A stretch of 10,804 nucleotides of DNA from positions 1 through 10,804 of the forward strand of contig JAHYZB010000061.1 of assembly GCA_019424645.1 (NCBI GenBank), in the 5' to 3' direction. Source of the stretch: Oxalobacter formigenes (GTDB lineage: Bacteria > Pseudomonadota > Gammaproteobacteria > Burkholderiales > Burkholderiaceae_D). A program made the position numbers and the translations under genes. Positions 1 through 7,838 of the stretch are shown one piece after another. How positions within the stretch are numbered: the stretch's first letter is position 1; the number at the start of each line of letters is the position of its first letter. Under the pieces are notes generated by a model. It did not search any database. It saw only the letters and a list, made by a program, of their open reading frames with translations, and was not told where the DNA came from.

Positions 1-894
1 GGCATGTACGTGGACGCCAAAGGCAAGAGTGACAATGCCATGCAGGGGGATTGGGGAAAAACCGTCCGGAACCTGAACGGCTCATCCTTCGGACAGGGGG
101 TAATGGATGTTTATCATGGTGGGGCACGGGGAATGTACGAACTGGGGAATGAAGGCCTGACCATTCTGGGCGAAGTGAACAAGCCAAAGCCTTTCGACCT
201 GTTCCCCTATCCGACCACACCGTATGCCCTTCTGGACAGGCTGCAACAGAATTTCCCTGAAGACAAGAAACTGGATAGCCGCTACGAACTGTACAAAATG
301 AAAAAAAACCTGAGAGCTGGAGCGGAAGAACACCGACAGGCCCAGAGCGGTGATTATAAAGCTGCAGGATGGTCTCGTAATCAGGGGTATCTGGGAGTCT
401 GGGGACTGGGAGAATTTGCCAGAGACATGCCTGCCATATTAATGGCAGGAAAGATACTCATGTCAGCGGGGAAAAAATGGACAGGATTATATAGCGCCCT
501 TGAAGGAGGGGTGGGCGGACTGACGGATCATTACGATAAGGAAGTGGACAAATACATGGAGATGTCGCAACAGGAAATGGAACGGTATCCGGAATATGTA
601 CAGGCCAAAAAGGAAGGAAAAAGTGAAGAACAGGCGCGATTCCGGGCAGCCGATCCGAGAGCGAAAAGAGGTGCCCTGATATCCCTTTTTACCGGTGTGA
701 TCAAAGGTATGATGAAACATGGGGTCAGCCACCTGACCGGCTCGGCAGCGGATGGTATTGTCACGAGATACGTGCAGGACTTTCTGGGCGGGAGAGCGGT
801 TGATGGAACAGTTAACAATGTTAATGATCAGTTAAGGAATTATTTTAACAATAAAGACAATGATAAAATAAATAACAGTGATAAAAGGTATTGA
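1..894 (+). CDS. Large unrecognised protein, C-terminal part (possibly phage virion or polymorphic-toxin related)
   Basis: The frame is open to the left edge of the window, so this is probably the C-terminal part of a longer protein; the ATG at position 4 has too little sequence before it to be judged as a start. I do not recognise a catalytic domain. Numbering from that ATG, two stretches rich in glycine and hydrophobic residues (about 128-175 and 223-265) flank a charged, probably helical segment (about 178-222). This pattern recalls helical membrane-interacting parts of large phage internal virion proteins, or the translocation region of secreted toxins, but that is only resemblance. The last 26 residues are low-complexity and rich in Asn, Asp and Lys (9 Asn), coded by distinctly AT-richer DNA. 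The next gene, a Sel1 lipoprotein, starts 24 nt after the stop on the same strand, which suggests co-transcription. Confidence 0.6.
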   Translation, partial: GMYVDAKGKSDNAMQGDWGKTVRNLNGSSFGQGVMDVYHGGARGMYELGNEGLTILGEVNKPKPFDLFPYPTTPYALLDRLQQNFPEDKKLDSRYELYKMKKNLRAGAEEHRQAQSGDYKAAGWSRNQGYLGVWGLGEFARDMPAILMAGKILMSAGKKWTGLYSALEGGVGGLTDHYDKEVDKYMEMSQQEMERYPEYVQAKKEGKSEEQARFRAADPRAKRGALISLFTGVIKGMMKHGVSHLTGSAADGIVTRYVQDFLGGRAVDGTVNNVNDQLRNYFNNKDNDKINNSDKRY

Positions 895-918
895 AATTTG
901 CCCAATGAGATTTTTAAA

Positions 919-1827
919 ATGAAAAAAATATTCACTTTGTTTTTGATATCGTCTACTGTTTTTGTATTGATGGCATGCACAAAGGAAGAACCAAAAGAAT
1001 TCAATTCCAATCAAGAGGGTATCGAATATTATAAAAGGAGTGAATATAAAGAGGCTCTTCCTTTATTGGAAAAAGCTTCAGAATCGGGAAATGTGATGGC
1101 TTCTTATTACCTTGGAGAGATGTACAGGCTCGGCAAAGGAGTCAGTAAAAATGAAATTATTGCATGTCAAAATTATTTAAGATCAGCTGAAGGCGGAAAT
1201 AAAAAGGCTTTTTTACTGACTGGAACCTGTTTCTTCCTGGGTGAAGGAATTCAAAAGAATTTCAAAGAGGGATTTAAATGGTTTAAACGCGCTTCAGATG
1301 AAATCGATGAAACAACTCAAGATTTATCGGATAAAAAAATTTTGGCAATTGCCCTTACAGATATCTATCTTAAGGGATTGGGAACCTTACAGGATTTCAG
1401 TGAAGCAGCAAAATGGGCAAGAAAAGCAGCTGAATTGGACGATGCTCGATCACAGGCAATACTTGCTTTCTTCCTGTATTCCGGGCAAGGCATTTTACAG
1501 AATAGAACGGAAGCCAAAATCTGGGCAGAAAAGTCTGCCGGGCAGGGAGATAGCCTTGGACAAGTCATAATGGGAATGCTTTATCAGTACGGCGGAGAAA
1601 CAGATGAACCGGATATGAAGAAGGCAATCGACTGGTACGAAAAATCTGCTGAAAAGGAAAATCCGATTGCACAATACCAACTGGCAACACTTTACGAGAA
1701 TGGGAATGGCCTGCCAAAAGATCTGGAAAAAGCAAAATACTATTATGAGCAATCGGCCAAAAGCCAATCGGAAATACCGGTGAAAGCGTTGGCGGAATTT
1801 GAAGCAAGACAAAAAAGACAAAATTAA
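919..1827 (+). CDS. Sel1-repeat (TPR-like) lipoprotein
   Basis: A 302-residue predicted lipoprotein. The chosen start is the ATG at 919, which gives a textbook type II signal peptide: Lys-Lys after Met, a hydrophobic core, then the lipobox Leu-Met-Ala-Cys with the lipidated Cys at residue 20. The residue after Cys is Thr rather than Asp, which favours the outer membrane. A TTG seven codons upstream (898) keeps the frame but would spoil the signal peptide. From about residue 57 to the C terminus there are roughly six Sel1-like repeats of about 36 residues, with motifs such as A-x-x-x-L-G-x-M-Y and G-x-G-V/I-x-K/Q-N. Sel1 repeats form helical solenoids that bind proteins. Similar lipoproteins are found beside secreted effectors, some acting as immunity proteins, so the close upstream partner is notable. 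The partner and function here are not shown by the sequence. Confidence 0.9.
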   Translation: MKKIFTLFLISSTVFVLMACTKEEPKEFNSNQEGIEYYKRSEYKEALPLLEKASESGNVMASYYLGEMYRLGKGVSKNEIIACQNYLRSAEGGNKKAFLLTGTCFFLGEGIQKNFKEGFKWFKRASDEIDETTQDLSDKKILAIALTDIYLKGLGTLQDFSEAAKWARKAAELDDARSQAILAFFLYSGQGILQNRTEAKIWAEKSAGQGDSLGQVIMGMLYQYGGETDEPDMKKAIDWYEKSAEKENPIAQYQLATLYENGNGLPKDLEKAKYYYEQSAKSQSEIPVKALAEFEARQKRQN

Positions 1828-1878
1828 TTCATTGTTGAATAATAAAATTCAAATATAAAAAATTATCTCCCTCAAATC

Positions 1879-1911
1879 CTCATCATTTAATGAAGAGTAT
1901 TTTTTATTTTT
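1879..1911 (+). terminator. Probable weak rho-independent terminator of the Sel1 lipoprotein gene
   Basis: An 8-bp stem with one A-A mismatch (1879-1886 with 1890-1897) closes a 3-nt loop and is followed by a T-rich run broken by an A (1900-1911). It lies 52 nt after the stop at 1827. The stem is AT-rich, so it may be inefficient. Confidence 0.4.
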
Positions 1912-2015
1912 AATGAAACGAAATAACAAAATTACAAGAACGTTTTTATGTTCCCGTTTTTTACGGATTAATTCAATCCTGCCGGAAATTTAAAATCCGT
2001 CCATCAGAACCGCAT

Positions 2016-2043
2016 AAAAAAACCTGCCATAAAAGGCAGGTTT
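2016..2043 (-). terminator. Rho-independent terminator of the minus-strand membrane-protein gene
   Basis: A perfect 9-bp stem (AAACCTGCC at 2020-2028, complement at 2035-2043) with a 6-nt loop. Read on the minus strand the hairpin is followed by a run of seven T (2016-2022 on the plus strand is all A, the inner three being in the stem). It lies 52 nt beyond the stop of the 2096-2452 gene. On the plus strand the trailing sequence is only TTTC, so it mainly serves minus-strand transcription. Confidence 0.85.
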
Positions 2044-2095
2044 CAAAATCAGACTTTCATTATCTCATCGGATAAACAGCCTTTTCAAGCCGGAT

Positions 2096-2452
2096 TTACA
2101 AAATCCCGTAACCGAAACATTTCGCGATTGAATCGACAGTCATCAAAGTCGTCACCAGCATCCCGAATACCCAGGCGGAAAGGGGAATCCAGAAGGAAGA
2201 CATGAACTGTCCGGTATAACCCACCTTCTTTTCCCTGTAACGGGTATAGACATAAAAACCGCTGCCGATAATCAGGTACCAGAGCATCGATGAATTGTTT
2301 GAATTAAGAATGCCCCTGATAATCTCGATCTGGTCGCTGGCAGGCTGTTTCTGGAGGTAGTAAAGATAAACCTGCGCACCAAGCAGCAGGATGGCATTCG
2401 CTATCGCCACCCACTGAAATTTCAGTTTGCGCAAAAATTTAATGATATGCAT
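2096..2452 (-). CDS. Small integral membrane protein, unknown function
   Basis: A 118-residue protein of a family I do not recognise. Three hydrophobic segments are visible: about residues 14-33, 56-70 and 84-106. The N terminus (Lys/Arg-rich, residues 5-11) and the loop after segment 2 (Arg-Tyr-Arg-Glu-Lys-Lys, 71-76) are basic, so by the positive-inside rule the N terminus should be cytoplasmic and the C terminus periplasmic. The first loop (34-55) carries Asn-Ser-Asn-Asn-Ser-Ser. The start is the only ATG in frame; a GAGGG element lies about 14 nt upstream, farther than ideal. A strong terminator downstream on the same strand supports its being a real, separately transcribed gene. It is convergent with the Sel1 gene and divergent from the cas operon. 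It is not a known cas or ancillary gene. Confidence 0.7.
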   Translation of the reverse strand: MHIIKFLRKLKFQWVAIANAILLLGAQVYLYYLQKQPASDQIEIIRGILNSNNSSMLWYLIIGSGFYVYTRYREKKVGYTGQFMSSFWIPLSAWVFGMLVTTLMTVDSIAKCFGYGIL

Positions 2453-2544
2453 GTTATTTCAGTAGGCCCTCTTAAATTCTGAAGTTTCAAAAGCGACGGC
2501 TGTTTTTCTGATAGTCGTTTATTTGTTCAATCGACACACCACAG

Positions 2545-2577
2545 AAAAAATCAACGAGATTCAGTTTATCGTTGATT
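2545..2577 (-). terminator. Inverted repeat with T-tract on the minus strand; possible terminator or operator
   Basis: Perfect 9-bp arms, AATCAACGA at 2549-2557 and its complement at 2569-2577, are separated by 11 nt. Read on the minus strand, the second arm ends in TT and runs into four more T. This looks like a rho-independent terminator for a transcript entering from the cas1 side, but the stem has only three G-C pairs. A protein-binding operator is an alternative. Confidence 0.35.
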
Positions 2578-2823
2578 GCCTGAATGGAAAATGCTGAAAT
2601 GAAACAGGACACAAAGTCACTTCAATTATGTTTGAACCGGAATGTTATCTTATTGCACTCCCCAGTCTATTTTCTTATTTTACACGTTTTACATCCTGTT
2701 ATCGTTTCTTAATCGTCCCATCTTTTTTTGTTCAATTAAATAAACTATTTCCCATACCAGTCGTATTCAGTACACATTGTCATATAATGAAACAGTCTTT
2801 CATGTTTCTATTTTAGTTACCCC

Positions 2824-2858
2824 GTTGCAATATATTCCTTTGTGCAACTGTTTATACT
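2824..2858 (+). promoter_or_regulatory. Candidate cas operon control region: inverted repeat next to a -10-like hexamer
   Basis: GTTGCA (2824-2829) and TGCAAC (2843-2848) form a perfect inverted repeat with arm centres 19 bp apart, a spacing typical of a dimeric regulator bound on one face of DNA. Five bases after it is TATACT (2853-2858), one mismatch from the sigma70 -10 consensus. No good -35 sits at 16-18 bp, so a promoter here would be weak or activator-dependent. It would give a 5' leader of about 65-70 nt before cas1. Confidence 0.3.
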
Positions 2859-2931
2859 AACTGTAACGGTAATACCCGGCAATAGAGAGAATATCGAACT
2901 TGTAAAATAACTTTTACCAGCGGGCGAATTC

Positions 2932-3897
2932 ATGGAGCAACTAACCGATTTAAAATCAATTCTCCATTCCAAACGGGCCAATCTTTTTTATCTCGAACAT
3001 TGTCGGGTGATGCAAAAAGATGGACGTGTTCTTTACCTTACTGAAGCCAAAAACGAAAATCAATACTGGAATATTCCCATTGCCAACACCACAGCCATTT
3101 TGCTCGGTACAGGTACATCCATCACTCAGGCCGCTATGCGTATGCTTGCCAGTGCCGGCGTACTGGTTGGCTTTTGCGGAGGTGGCGGCACTCCCTTGTT
3201 TGCTGGCAGTGATATTGAATGGTTTACCCCGCAAAGTGAATATAGGCCAACTGAATATATACAGGGTTGGTTATCTTTCTGGTTTGATGACGCCAAACGT
3301 CTGGCTGTCGCGAAACAGTTTCAATTGACACGACTCGAGTTTATCCGCAAAGTCTGGGAAAACGACAGAGACTTGAAAACAGAAGGATTTAATAAGGACG
3401 CACAGGATATTACACAAGCCCTGAGCAGCTTTGAAAAGAAAATCCCGCTAATGCAAAAAGTGGGCGATCTCTTACTTGAGGAAGCAACGGTTACCAGACA
3501 ACTTTATAAAATTGCAGCTATACGATGTGACACACGGAATTTCATTCGTGCTCCCGAACATGGAGATTTGGCGAATACTTTTCTTAACCATGGCAATTAT
3601 CTTGCGTATGGACTGGCGGCAAGCACTCTATGGGTTTTGGGAATCCCGCACGGCTTTGCTGTCATGCATGGCAAAACACGGCGTGGTGCACTGGTTTTTG
3701 ATGTTGCCGACCTGATCAAGGATGCCATCGTTCTGCCCTGGGCTTTTATCTGTGCAAAAGAAAGCATGAAAGAACAGGAATTCAGACAACAGATCCTTCA
3801 GAAATTCACTGAACACAACGCTCTGGATTTCATGTTTGATACAGTCAAGAAACAGGCTCTTCATCCGCCTTCACAAAATAGTGAGGCCGCTTCATGA
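2932..3897 (+). CDS. cas1: Cas1, type I-F CRISPR integrase
   Basis: The 321-residue spacer-acquisition integrase, close to the usual type I-F Cas1 length of about 325. It forms a complex with the Cas2 domain of Cas2-3 and inserts new spacers at the leader end of the array. Strong I-F family stretches are visible near the N terminus: Leu-His-Ser-Lys-Arg-Ala-Asn-Leu at 11-18, the W-N-I-P-I-A-N-T segment at 46-53, and the C-G-G-G-G-T-P-L-F segment at 82-90. Metal-binding residues expected for Cas1 are present: Glu184, His246 in V-M-H-G-K-T, and Asp257/Asp260 in F-D-V-A-D. The start is chosen by its fit to the family N terminus; the upstream ribosome binding site is weak. Its stop overlaps the cas2-3 start by 4 nt (ATGA), implying translational coupling. 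It is the first gene of the operon. Confidence 0.98.
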   Translation: MEQLTDLKSILHSKRANLFYLEHCRVMQKDGRVLYLTEAKNENQYWNIPIANTTAILLGTGTSITQAAMRMLASAGVLVGFCGGGGTPLFAGSDIEWFTPQSEYRPTEYIQGWLSFWFDDAKRLAVAKQFQLTRLEFIRKVWENDRDLKTEGFNKDAQDITQALSSFEKKIPLMQKVGDLLLEEATVTRQLYKIAAIRCDTRNFIRAPEHGDLANTFLNHGNYLAYGLAASTLWVLGIPHGFAVMHGKTRRGALVFDVADLIKDAIVLPWAFICAKESMKEQEFRQQILQKFTEHNALDFMFDTVKKQALHPPSQNSEAAS

Positions 3898-6848
3898 TAG
3901 TGACCTTTGTTTCCCAATGCGAAAAAAAAGCGTTGCCTCGCACCCGTCGTGTACTGGATGCCTTTGCCAATCGCATTGGAAACAATACGTGGCAAACCGT
4001 AATAACAGAAGACGGTTTAATAGCCGTCAAAAAACTGCTGCGTAAAACAGTCACAAAAAATACGGCAGTTTCATGCCACTGGATACGTTCCCGCCGCCGC
4101 AGTGAATTACTCTGGATCGTCGGTAATCGCCAGAAATTCAATAGCGAAGGTATCGTTCCGGTCAACAGCACCCAAAAAGATGTTTTTATGGATATCACGA
4201 CAATGAAACCCAAACAGAATGAATTTTACGCAAACACGCATTTACAACCATTGGCCCTGCACAGTTTTGCTGTGGGATATATTGCCCGAAAATTGCTTGA
4301 ACAAGCCGTAAATGACGATGACTATGGCCAGTTGGCCAATATTGCCTTTCTGGCTGGCATTTTGCACGATTTGGGCAAACTGGAACTTCAGTTTCAGGGT
4401 TGGGTAAAAAAAGGCAAACAAAAAGAGCCTGACGATGATGGCCAACATATCGATAATTCAACATTCAGCTTCGATAAACATCCTCGCCATAACGAAATTT
4501 CTCTTTTCCTGTTCAATCTGTTTGAAAACCAGTGCAAAGGGATTAACAACCCCTTAAAAACCGCCTTGCAGCATGTGATTTACTGGCATCACGCCAAACC
4601 CTGGCGTCAGAATGATCAATTTACCGGTGTGGTTAAAGCATATGACATTCTCCTGAAAAACATTTCCCGGGAAAAAACAGAAGAACTGGCTCAAACTACA
4701 CTTCAGCTTCTCAAACACATTCATCATATTGCACAGCATTATGATGAATCGCTCAATCAGATCGAAAAAAACCTGCCCTGGTCAATGGAGTCTTTTAACA
4801 CACAGATTGAAGACTTCTGCTATCAAAAAAACGGTACGCCATTCCCGGAATTCAAAACGTATATGTCACCAGATTTTGAGAGATTACGCCTCAACATCGC
4901 AACGAATGCACAGCATAATATTTTGCGTGCCTGTGTCATCAGTGCCGACCGGCTGATTTCATCCTTAAGCGCAAACGACCTTTCAGACTACATCAGCCAG
5001 AACCGGCTGGACGAGTTGCTGGACAATATGCAGGAAGAATCTACCGGTTTATCCAGCCATCTGACAGACGCCCTGACCCGTTTTCCTGACAGTGAACGTA
5101 CTCGCAAACAAGCCGAAGTCGCCCTGAAACTGGCTGAAATTGACGATATTGCCGTATTGGCTGGTGCTGCCGGTTGTGGGAAAACAAAAATTGCACTGGA
5201 ATGGGCAAAACTCAACAATGCACAAAAGATCATCTGGGTCTGCCCCCGTGTGCAAGTATGTCAGGGAATTTTTGAAGAACTGACCACACAATACATGCCG
5301 GAAGCAAAGATAGAAATATTCACCGGCGAATTCAAATATACCCATAGCTGGGAAAAGCCCACGCCTGAAAAGGACTATTTTTCAGGCGACATTATCGTCA
5401 CCACAATTGACCAGATACTGGGATCAATTATTACCCATACCAAAGTAAACAGCCTGTTGCCATTCATGAATGCTCATGTCGTTTTCGATGAGTACCACGA
5501 ATATATCGGTATGGAAATTTTCAATCTCCTGTTTGCCGAACTCGTTGCCAATAAAAAGATGCGCTCGAAAGGAAACAAAAACACCCTGCTCGTTTCCGCC
5601 ACACCTCATTACCTGTATCTCGAAAAAGTTCTGGATATCGACACCACTTATGATGCTGTTGAAATGCCGTCCTTTAATCCAAGCCAATACAAAATTGAAT
5701 TTGTTGAATTTGATGAAAGCGACAAATTAAACAGTCCTTTCTATCAACCATATGCGGATAACACCTTCATTATCAGCAATACGGCGCAAACAGCCCAACT
5801 TGGTTTTATATACCGGCAAAAAACTGAAAAGAGCATCCTGTTTCATTCAAAATTCAAAAGAAGTGACAAAAAATACTGGTTTAACGAAGTTTATGACTCT
5901 TTCAAAAAGAACGGTACCCGTAAATTTGATGTGTTGAGAAGTGGCCCGATCGTTCAGGCATCCCTAAACATCAGTTGTGACCATATGGTCAGCGAAATGA
6001 GCAATCCTGAAAATATCCTGCAACGTCTGGGACGACTGGACCGCTTTGGTGAAAACAACGATATCAATGTCCTGAAAATCGCCATTACCGACAATATCAA
6101 ACGCGGAAAGCAAACCGATTCATCTGCACGGTTTCTTGCAAAACTGCATGGATTGCGCTCGACAAAAGCATGGTATGAGTACCTGTCGGACAAACTGGAC
6201 GACAGAACATTTACTCTGCCGGAAATATATCAGCTCTACAAAGCGTTTTATGACGACGAAACGATCAGATCCATCATCAGCCAGGACCTTGATGACGCGC
6301 TCAACAGCAGTATCCAGTTAATCAACAAAAAGGTAACCGAGCCGACCCGGGTCATCAAAACAAAAACTGCGGAACGAAAAACAAAAATTAGCAAAAACTC
6401 GCTGCGTGGAGACAATCGTTTTGTGCAACTGGCACAACTCGACGTCAACGATTTCAGTCATCCTGTCTTCATCAATGAATACGCTTACCCACCACCCTTA
6501 AATGATTCAGATGAAGCTGATAACCTGACCGAATCGCTTTCATTGATCCAGAACCTTGGACTGTTTGATTTCATTGCTCAAAAACATGGAAATATCGATA
6601 CTATCCATCCTGTTAAAGGGATTCCAGAAAAAAAAATGTCTGCACGTAAAACCGTTCTCGAAAATTATTCCAGAGACCCCGATTATCCACTTTATTTAAG
6701 TTATATCGAAGATGATTTGAACAAGGTCGGCGGCTCGTCTGCCCGACATAGTGAGGCCGTTTATTATGCCTTTTGCGACAAACAGCCGGTAGGTGCTATC
6801 GGCCTGAAAACCATTTCAACCCTGAATCCTAACCAAACTGAGGAGTAA
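3894..6848 (+). CDS. cas3: Cas2-3 fusion: Cas2 adaptation domain plus HD nuclease and superfamily 2 helicase
   Basis: A 984-residue protein combining adaptation and interference. Residues 1 to about 95 form the Cas2 domain typical of type I-F. An HD nuclease follows: His123, His158-Asp159 in L-H-D-L-G-K, His196 and His199 in K-H-P-R-H, and His232/233 in Y-W-H-H-A-K-P. The helicase has Walker A G-A-A-G-C-G-K-T (424-431, Lys430), T-T-I-D (503-506), the DExH box D-E-Y-H (532-535), S-A-T (568-570) and motif VI Q-R-L-G-R-L-D-R (710-717). All key motifs are intact, so activity is expected. It would be recruited by the crRNA-guided complex after R-loop formation, nick the displaced strand, then degrade DNA 3' to 5' while consuming ATP. 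It overlaps cas1 by 4 nt. It is somewhat shorter than canonical I-F Cas2-3 proteins of about 1,050-1,100 residues. Confidence 0.97.
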   Translation: MIVTFVSQCEKKALPRTRRVLDAFANRIGNNTWQTVITEDGLIAVKKLLRKTVTKNTAVSCHWIRSRRRSELLWIVGNRQKFNSEGIVPVNSTQKDVFMDITTMKPKQNEFYANTHLQPLALHSFAVGYIARKLLEQAVNDDDYGQLANIAFLAGILHDLGKLELQFQGWVKKGKQKEPDDDGQHIDNSTFSFDKHPRHNEISLFLFNLFENQCKGINNPLKTALQHVIYWHHAKPWRQNDQFTGVVKAYDILLKNISREKTEELAQTTLQLLKHIHHIAQHYDESLNQIEKNLPWSMESFNTQIEDFCYQKNGTPFPEFKTYMSPDFERLRLNIATNAQHNILRACVISADRLISSLSANDLSDYISQNRLDELLDNMQEESTGLSSHLTDALTRFPDSERTRKQAEVALKLAEIDDIAVLAGAAGCGKTKIALEWAKLNNAQKIIWVCPRVQVCQGIFEELTTQYMPEAKIEIFTGEFKYTHSWEKPTPEKDYFSGDIIVTTIDQILGSIITHTKVNSLLPFMNAHVVFDEYHEYIGMEIFNLLFAELVANKKMRSKGNKNTLLVSATPHYLYLEKVLDIDTTYDAVEMPSFNPSQYKIEFVEFDESDKLNSPFYQPYADNTFIISNTAQTAQLGFIYRQKTEKSILFHSKFKRSDKKYWFNEVYDSFKKNGTRKFDVLRSGPIVQASLNISCDHMVSEMSNPENILQRLGRLDRFGENNDINVLKIAITDNIKRGKQTDSSARFLAKLHGLRSTKAWYEYLSDKLDDRTFTLPEIYQLYKAFYDDETIRSIISQDLDDALNSSIQLINKKVTEPTRVIKTKTAERKTKISKNSLRGDNRFVQLAQLDVNDFSHPVFINEYAYPPPLNDSDEADNLTESLSLIQNLGLFDFIAQKHGNIDTIHPVKGIPEKKMSARKTVLENYSRDPDYPLYLSYIEDDLNKVGGSSARHSEAVYYAFCDKQPVGAIGLKTISTLNPNQTEE

Positions 6849-6851
6849 ATC

Positions 6852-7826
6852 ATGTCAAACAAAGTAAGCGGTATCAAAAGCGTTGATTTCAAAATCACGG
6901 CTTCAGGCTATGGCGTTGTCAACTGGAATGGTCCAACCACCCTGCAAAGTGACGGACGCATCATTGATAACCATACCATGCCAAAACTTCGTGGTTACTC
7001 CAACCTGACAGGTAAAGAATCAGAAAGAGGCTATAAGCTGAAAAAAGACCCTTCGGAAATAAGCTTCAAAGAAACACCCATGTATATCAGTCAGAATTGC
7101 ATTCGACATCATCTCTTCCGGGATCACGCTTTTGATTTGCATTATGCCAATGACAAAAATCTGATAGATGTTCTGGCGTCGATAACCGGATTAATTCGCG
7201 GGTATGTTGTCCCTGCAAGCCAATGCAAACGTACCAGTCCATTATTGATCACCGACTTTATCGACCAGCTAGGCAATGGCAATTTCGAACAAATGGGTCG
7301 CTCAGGCACCAAGGAAAAAGAAGTCAATAAAAAGGGAGAAGAAGCCAGTAACTCCTTCTTTTCAAAAACGACATTCGGGGAAACCGAATACATTGCATAC
7401 GGCTCGATCAGTATTGAACAACTGGAATTTATCTCACTGGATAAAAAATTCGACCGGGCATCCATGATTATCAAGGAAGGAGACGGAGAGAAAATCGCCG
7501 AACAGGTCCAGAAATTCATCCAGAGCCTGGATCCTTCACGCGTGCCCCAAGCAACATTCCATCCGAACTATGTCAGAAAAGGAACCATTTTTCAGGAAGG
7601 TGAAGTCGGCATCTTACTGGACAATACCGCAATCGATATTCTCGTTAATGAAACACTGAACATGCTTCGTGATCTTTCCATCAAACAGGCAAAAGGCTAT
7701 ATGTATGTCGAGGAAGTGGAAGTTGACTATAACGACAGCAACCGAATGATGCGCATCAAACGCCATCCGGATCAGGTTAACCCGGAACCTCAAACCGGTT
7801 ATGCCGTCTATTTTGAAGCGAAATAA
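6852..7826 (+). CDS. cas7fv: Cas7fv, crRNA-backbone subunit of the I-F2 effector
   Basis: A 324-residue Cas7-family (RAMP) protein that should polymerise along the crRNA spacer to form the backbone of the surveillance complex. It is assigned from its resemblance to the I-Fv Cas7 of Shewanella putrefaciens, particularly the N terminus (V-D-F-K-I-T-A-S-G-Y-G-V-V-N-W-N-G), and from its place directly after cas2-3, where a canonical I-F locus would instead carry csy1 and csy2. It does not read as a typical csy3, which begins with different conserved stretches. The acidic and lysine-rich segment around residues 150-170 may be a flexible loop. It starts 3 nt after the cas2-3 stop with an excellent GAGGAG ribosome binding site (6840-6845). 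That strong site fits the need for many copies per complex. Confidence 0.88.
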   Translation: MSNKVSGIKSVDFKITASGYGVVNWNGPTTLQSDGRIIDNHTMPKLRGYSNLTGKESERGYKLKKDPSEISFKETPMYISQNCIRHHLFRDHAFDLHYANDKNLIDVLASITGLIRGYVVPASQCKRTSPLLITDFIDQLGNGNFEQMGRSGTKEKEVNKKGEEASNSFFSKTTFGETEYIAYGSISIEQLEFISLDKKFDRASMIIKEGDGEKIAEQVQKFIQSLDPSRVPQATFHPNYVRKGTIFQEGEVGILLDNTAIDILVNETLNMLRDLSIKQAKGYMYVEEVEVDYNDSNRMMRIKRHPDQVNPEPQTGYAVYFEAK

Positions 7827-7838
7827 TGAGGTGCATTC

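Larger units (their letters stand above)
2453..2931. other. 479-nt AT-rich intergenic region between the membrane-protein gene and cas1
   Basis: I see no convincing gene. A 62-codon frame at 2628-2816 lacks a ribosome binding site and encodes Phe/Cys-rich sequence typical of translated AT-rich spacer. The region holds a perfect 9-bp inverted repeat (2549-2577), a lone perfect TATAAT (2783-2788) without a recognisable -35 element, and the cas-proximal inverted repeat and -10-like element (2824-2858). It must contain the promoters for the divergent genes, because both cas1 and the minus-strand gene begin at its edges. Confidence 0.7.

Noticed and set aside
811..850. Repeated GTTAA motifs at the end of the first gene as a promoter or operator for the Sel1 gene
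   Set aside because: The motifs are irregularly spaced in AT-rich coding DNA and no paired -35/-10 could be placed.
1940..1972. Possible second hairpin around GAACG/GTTC and CCGT/ACGG between the Sel1 and membrane-protein genes
   Set aside because: Arms are only four bases with T-rich loops and no following T-tract; weaker than the element at 1879-1911.
2628..2816. 62-codon plus-strand frame before cas1
   Set aside because: No ribosome binding site, Phe- and Cys-rich composition of translated AT-rich spacer DNA, and overlap with the probable promoter region.
3878..6759. 12-nt direct repeat ATAGTGAGGCCG at 3878-3889 and 6748-6759
   Set aside because: Both copies encode Ser-Glu-Ala in frame within cas1 and cas2-3; most likely chance, with no flanking signs of a mobile element.
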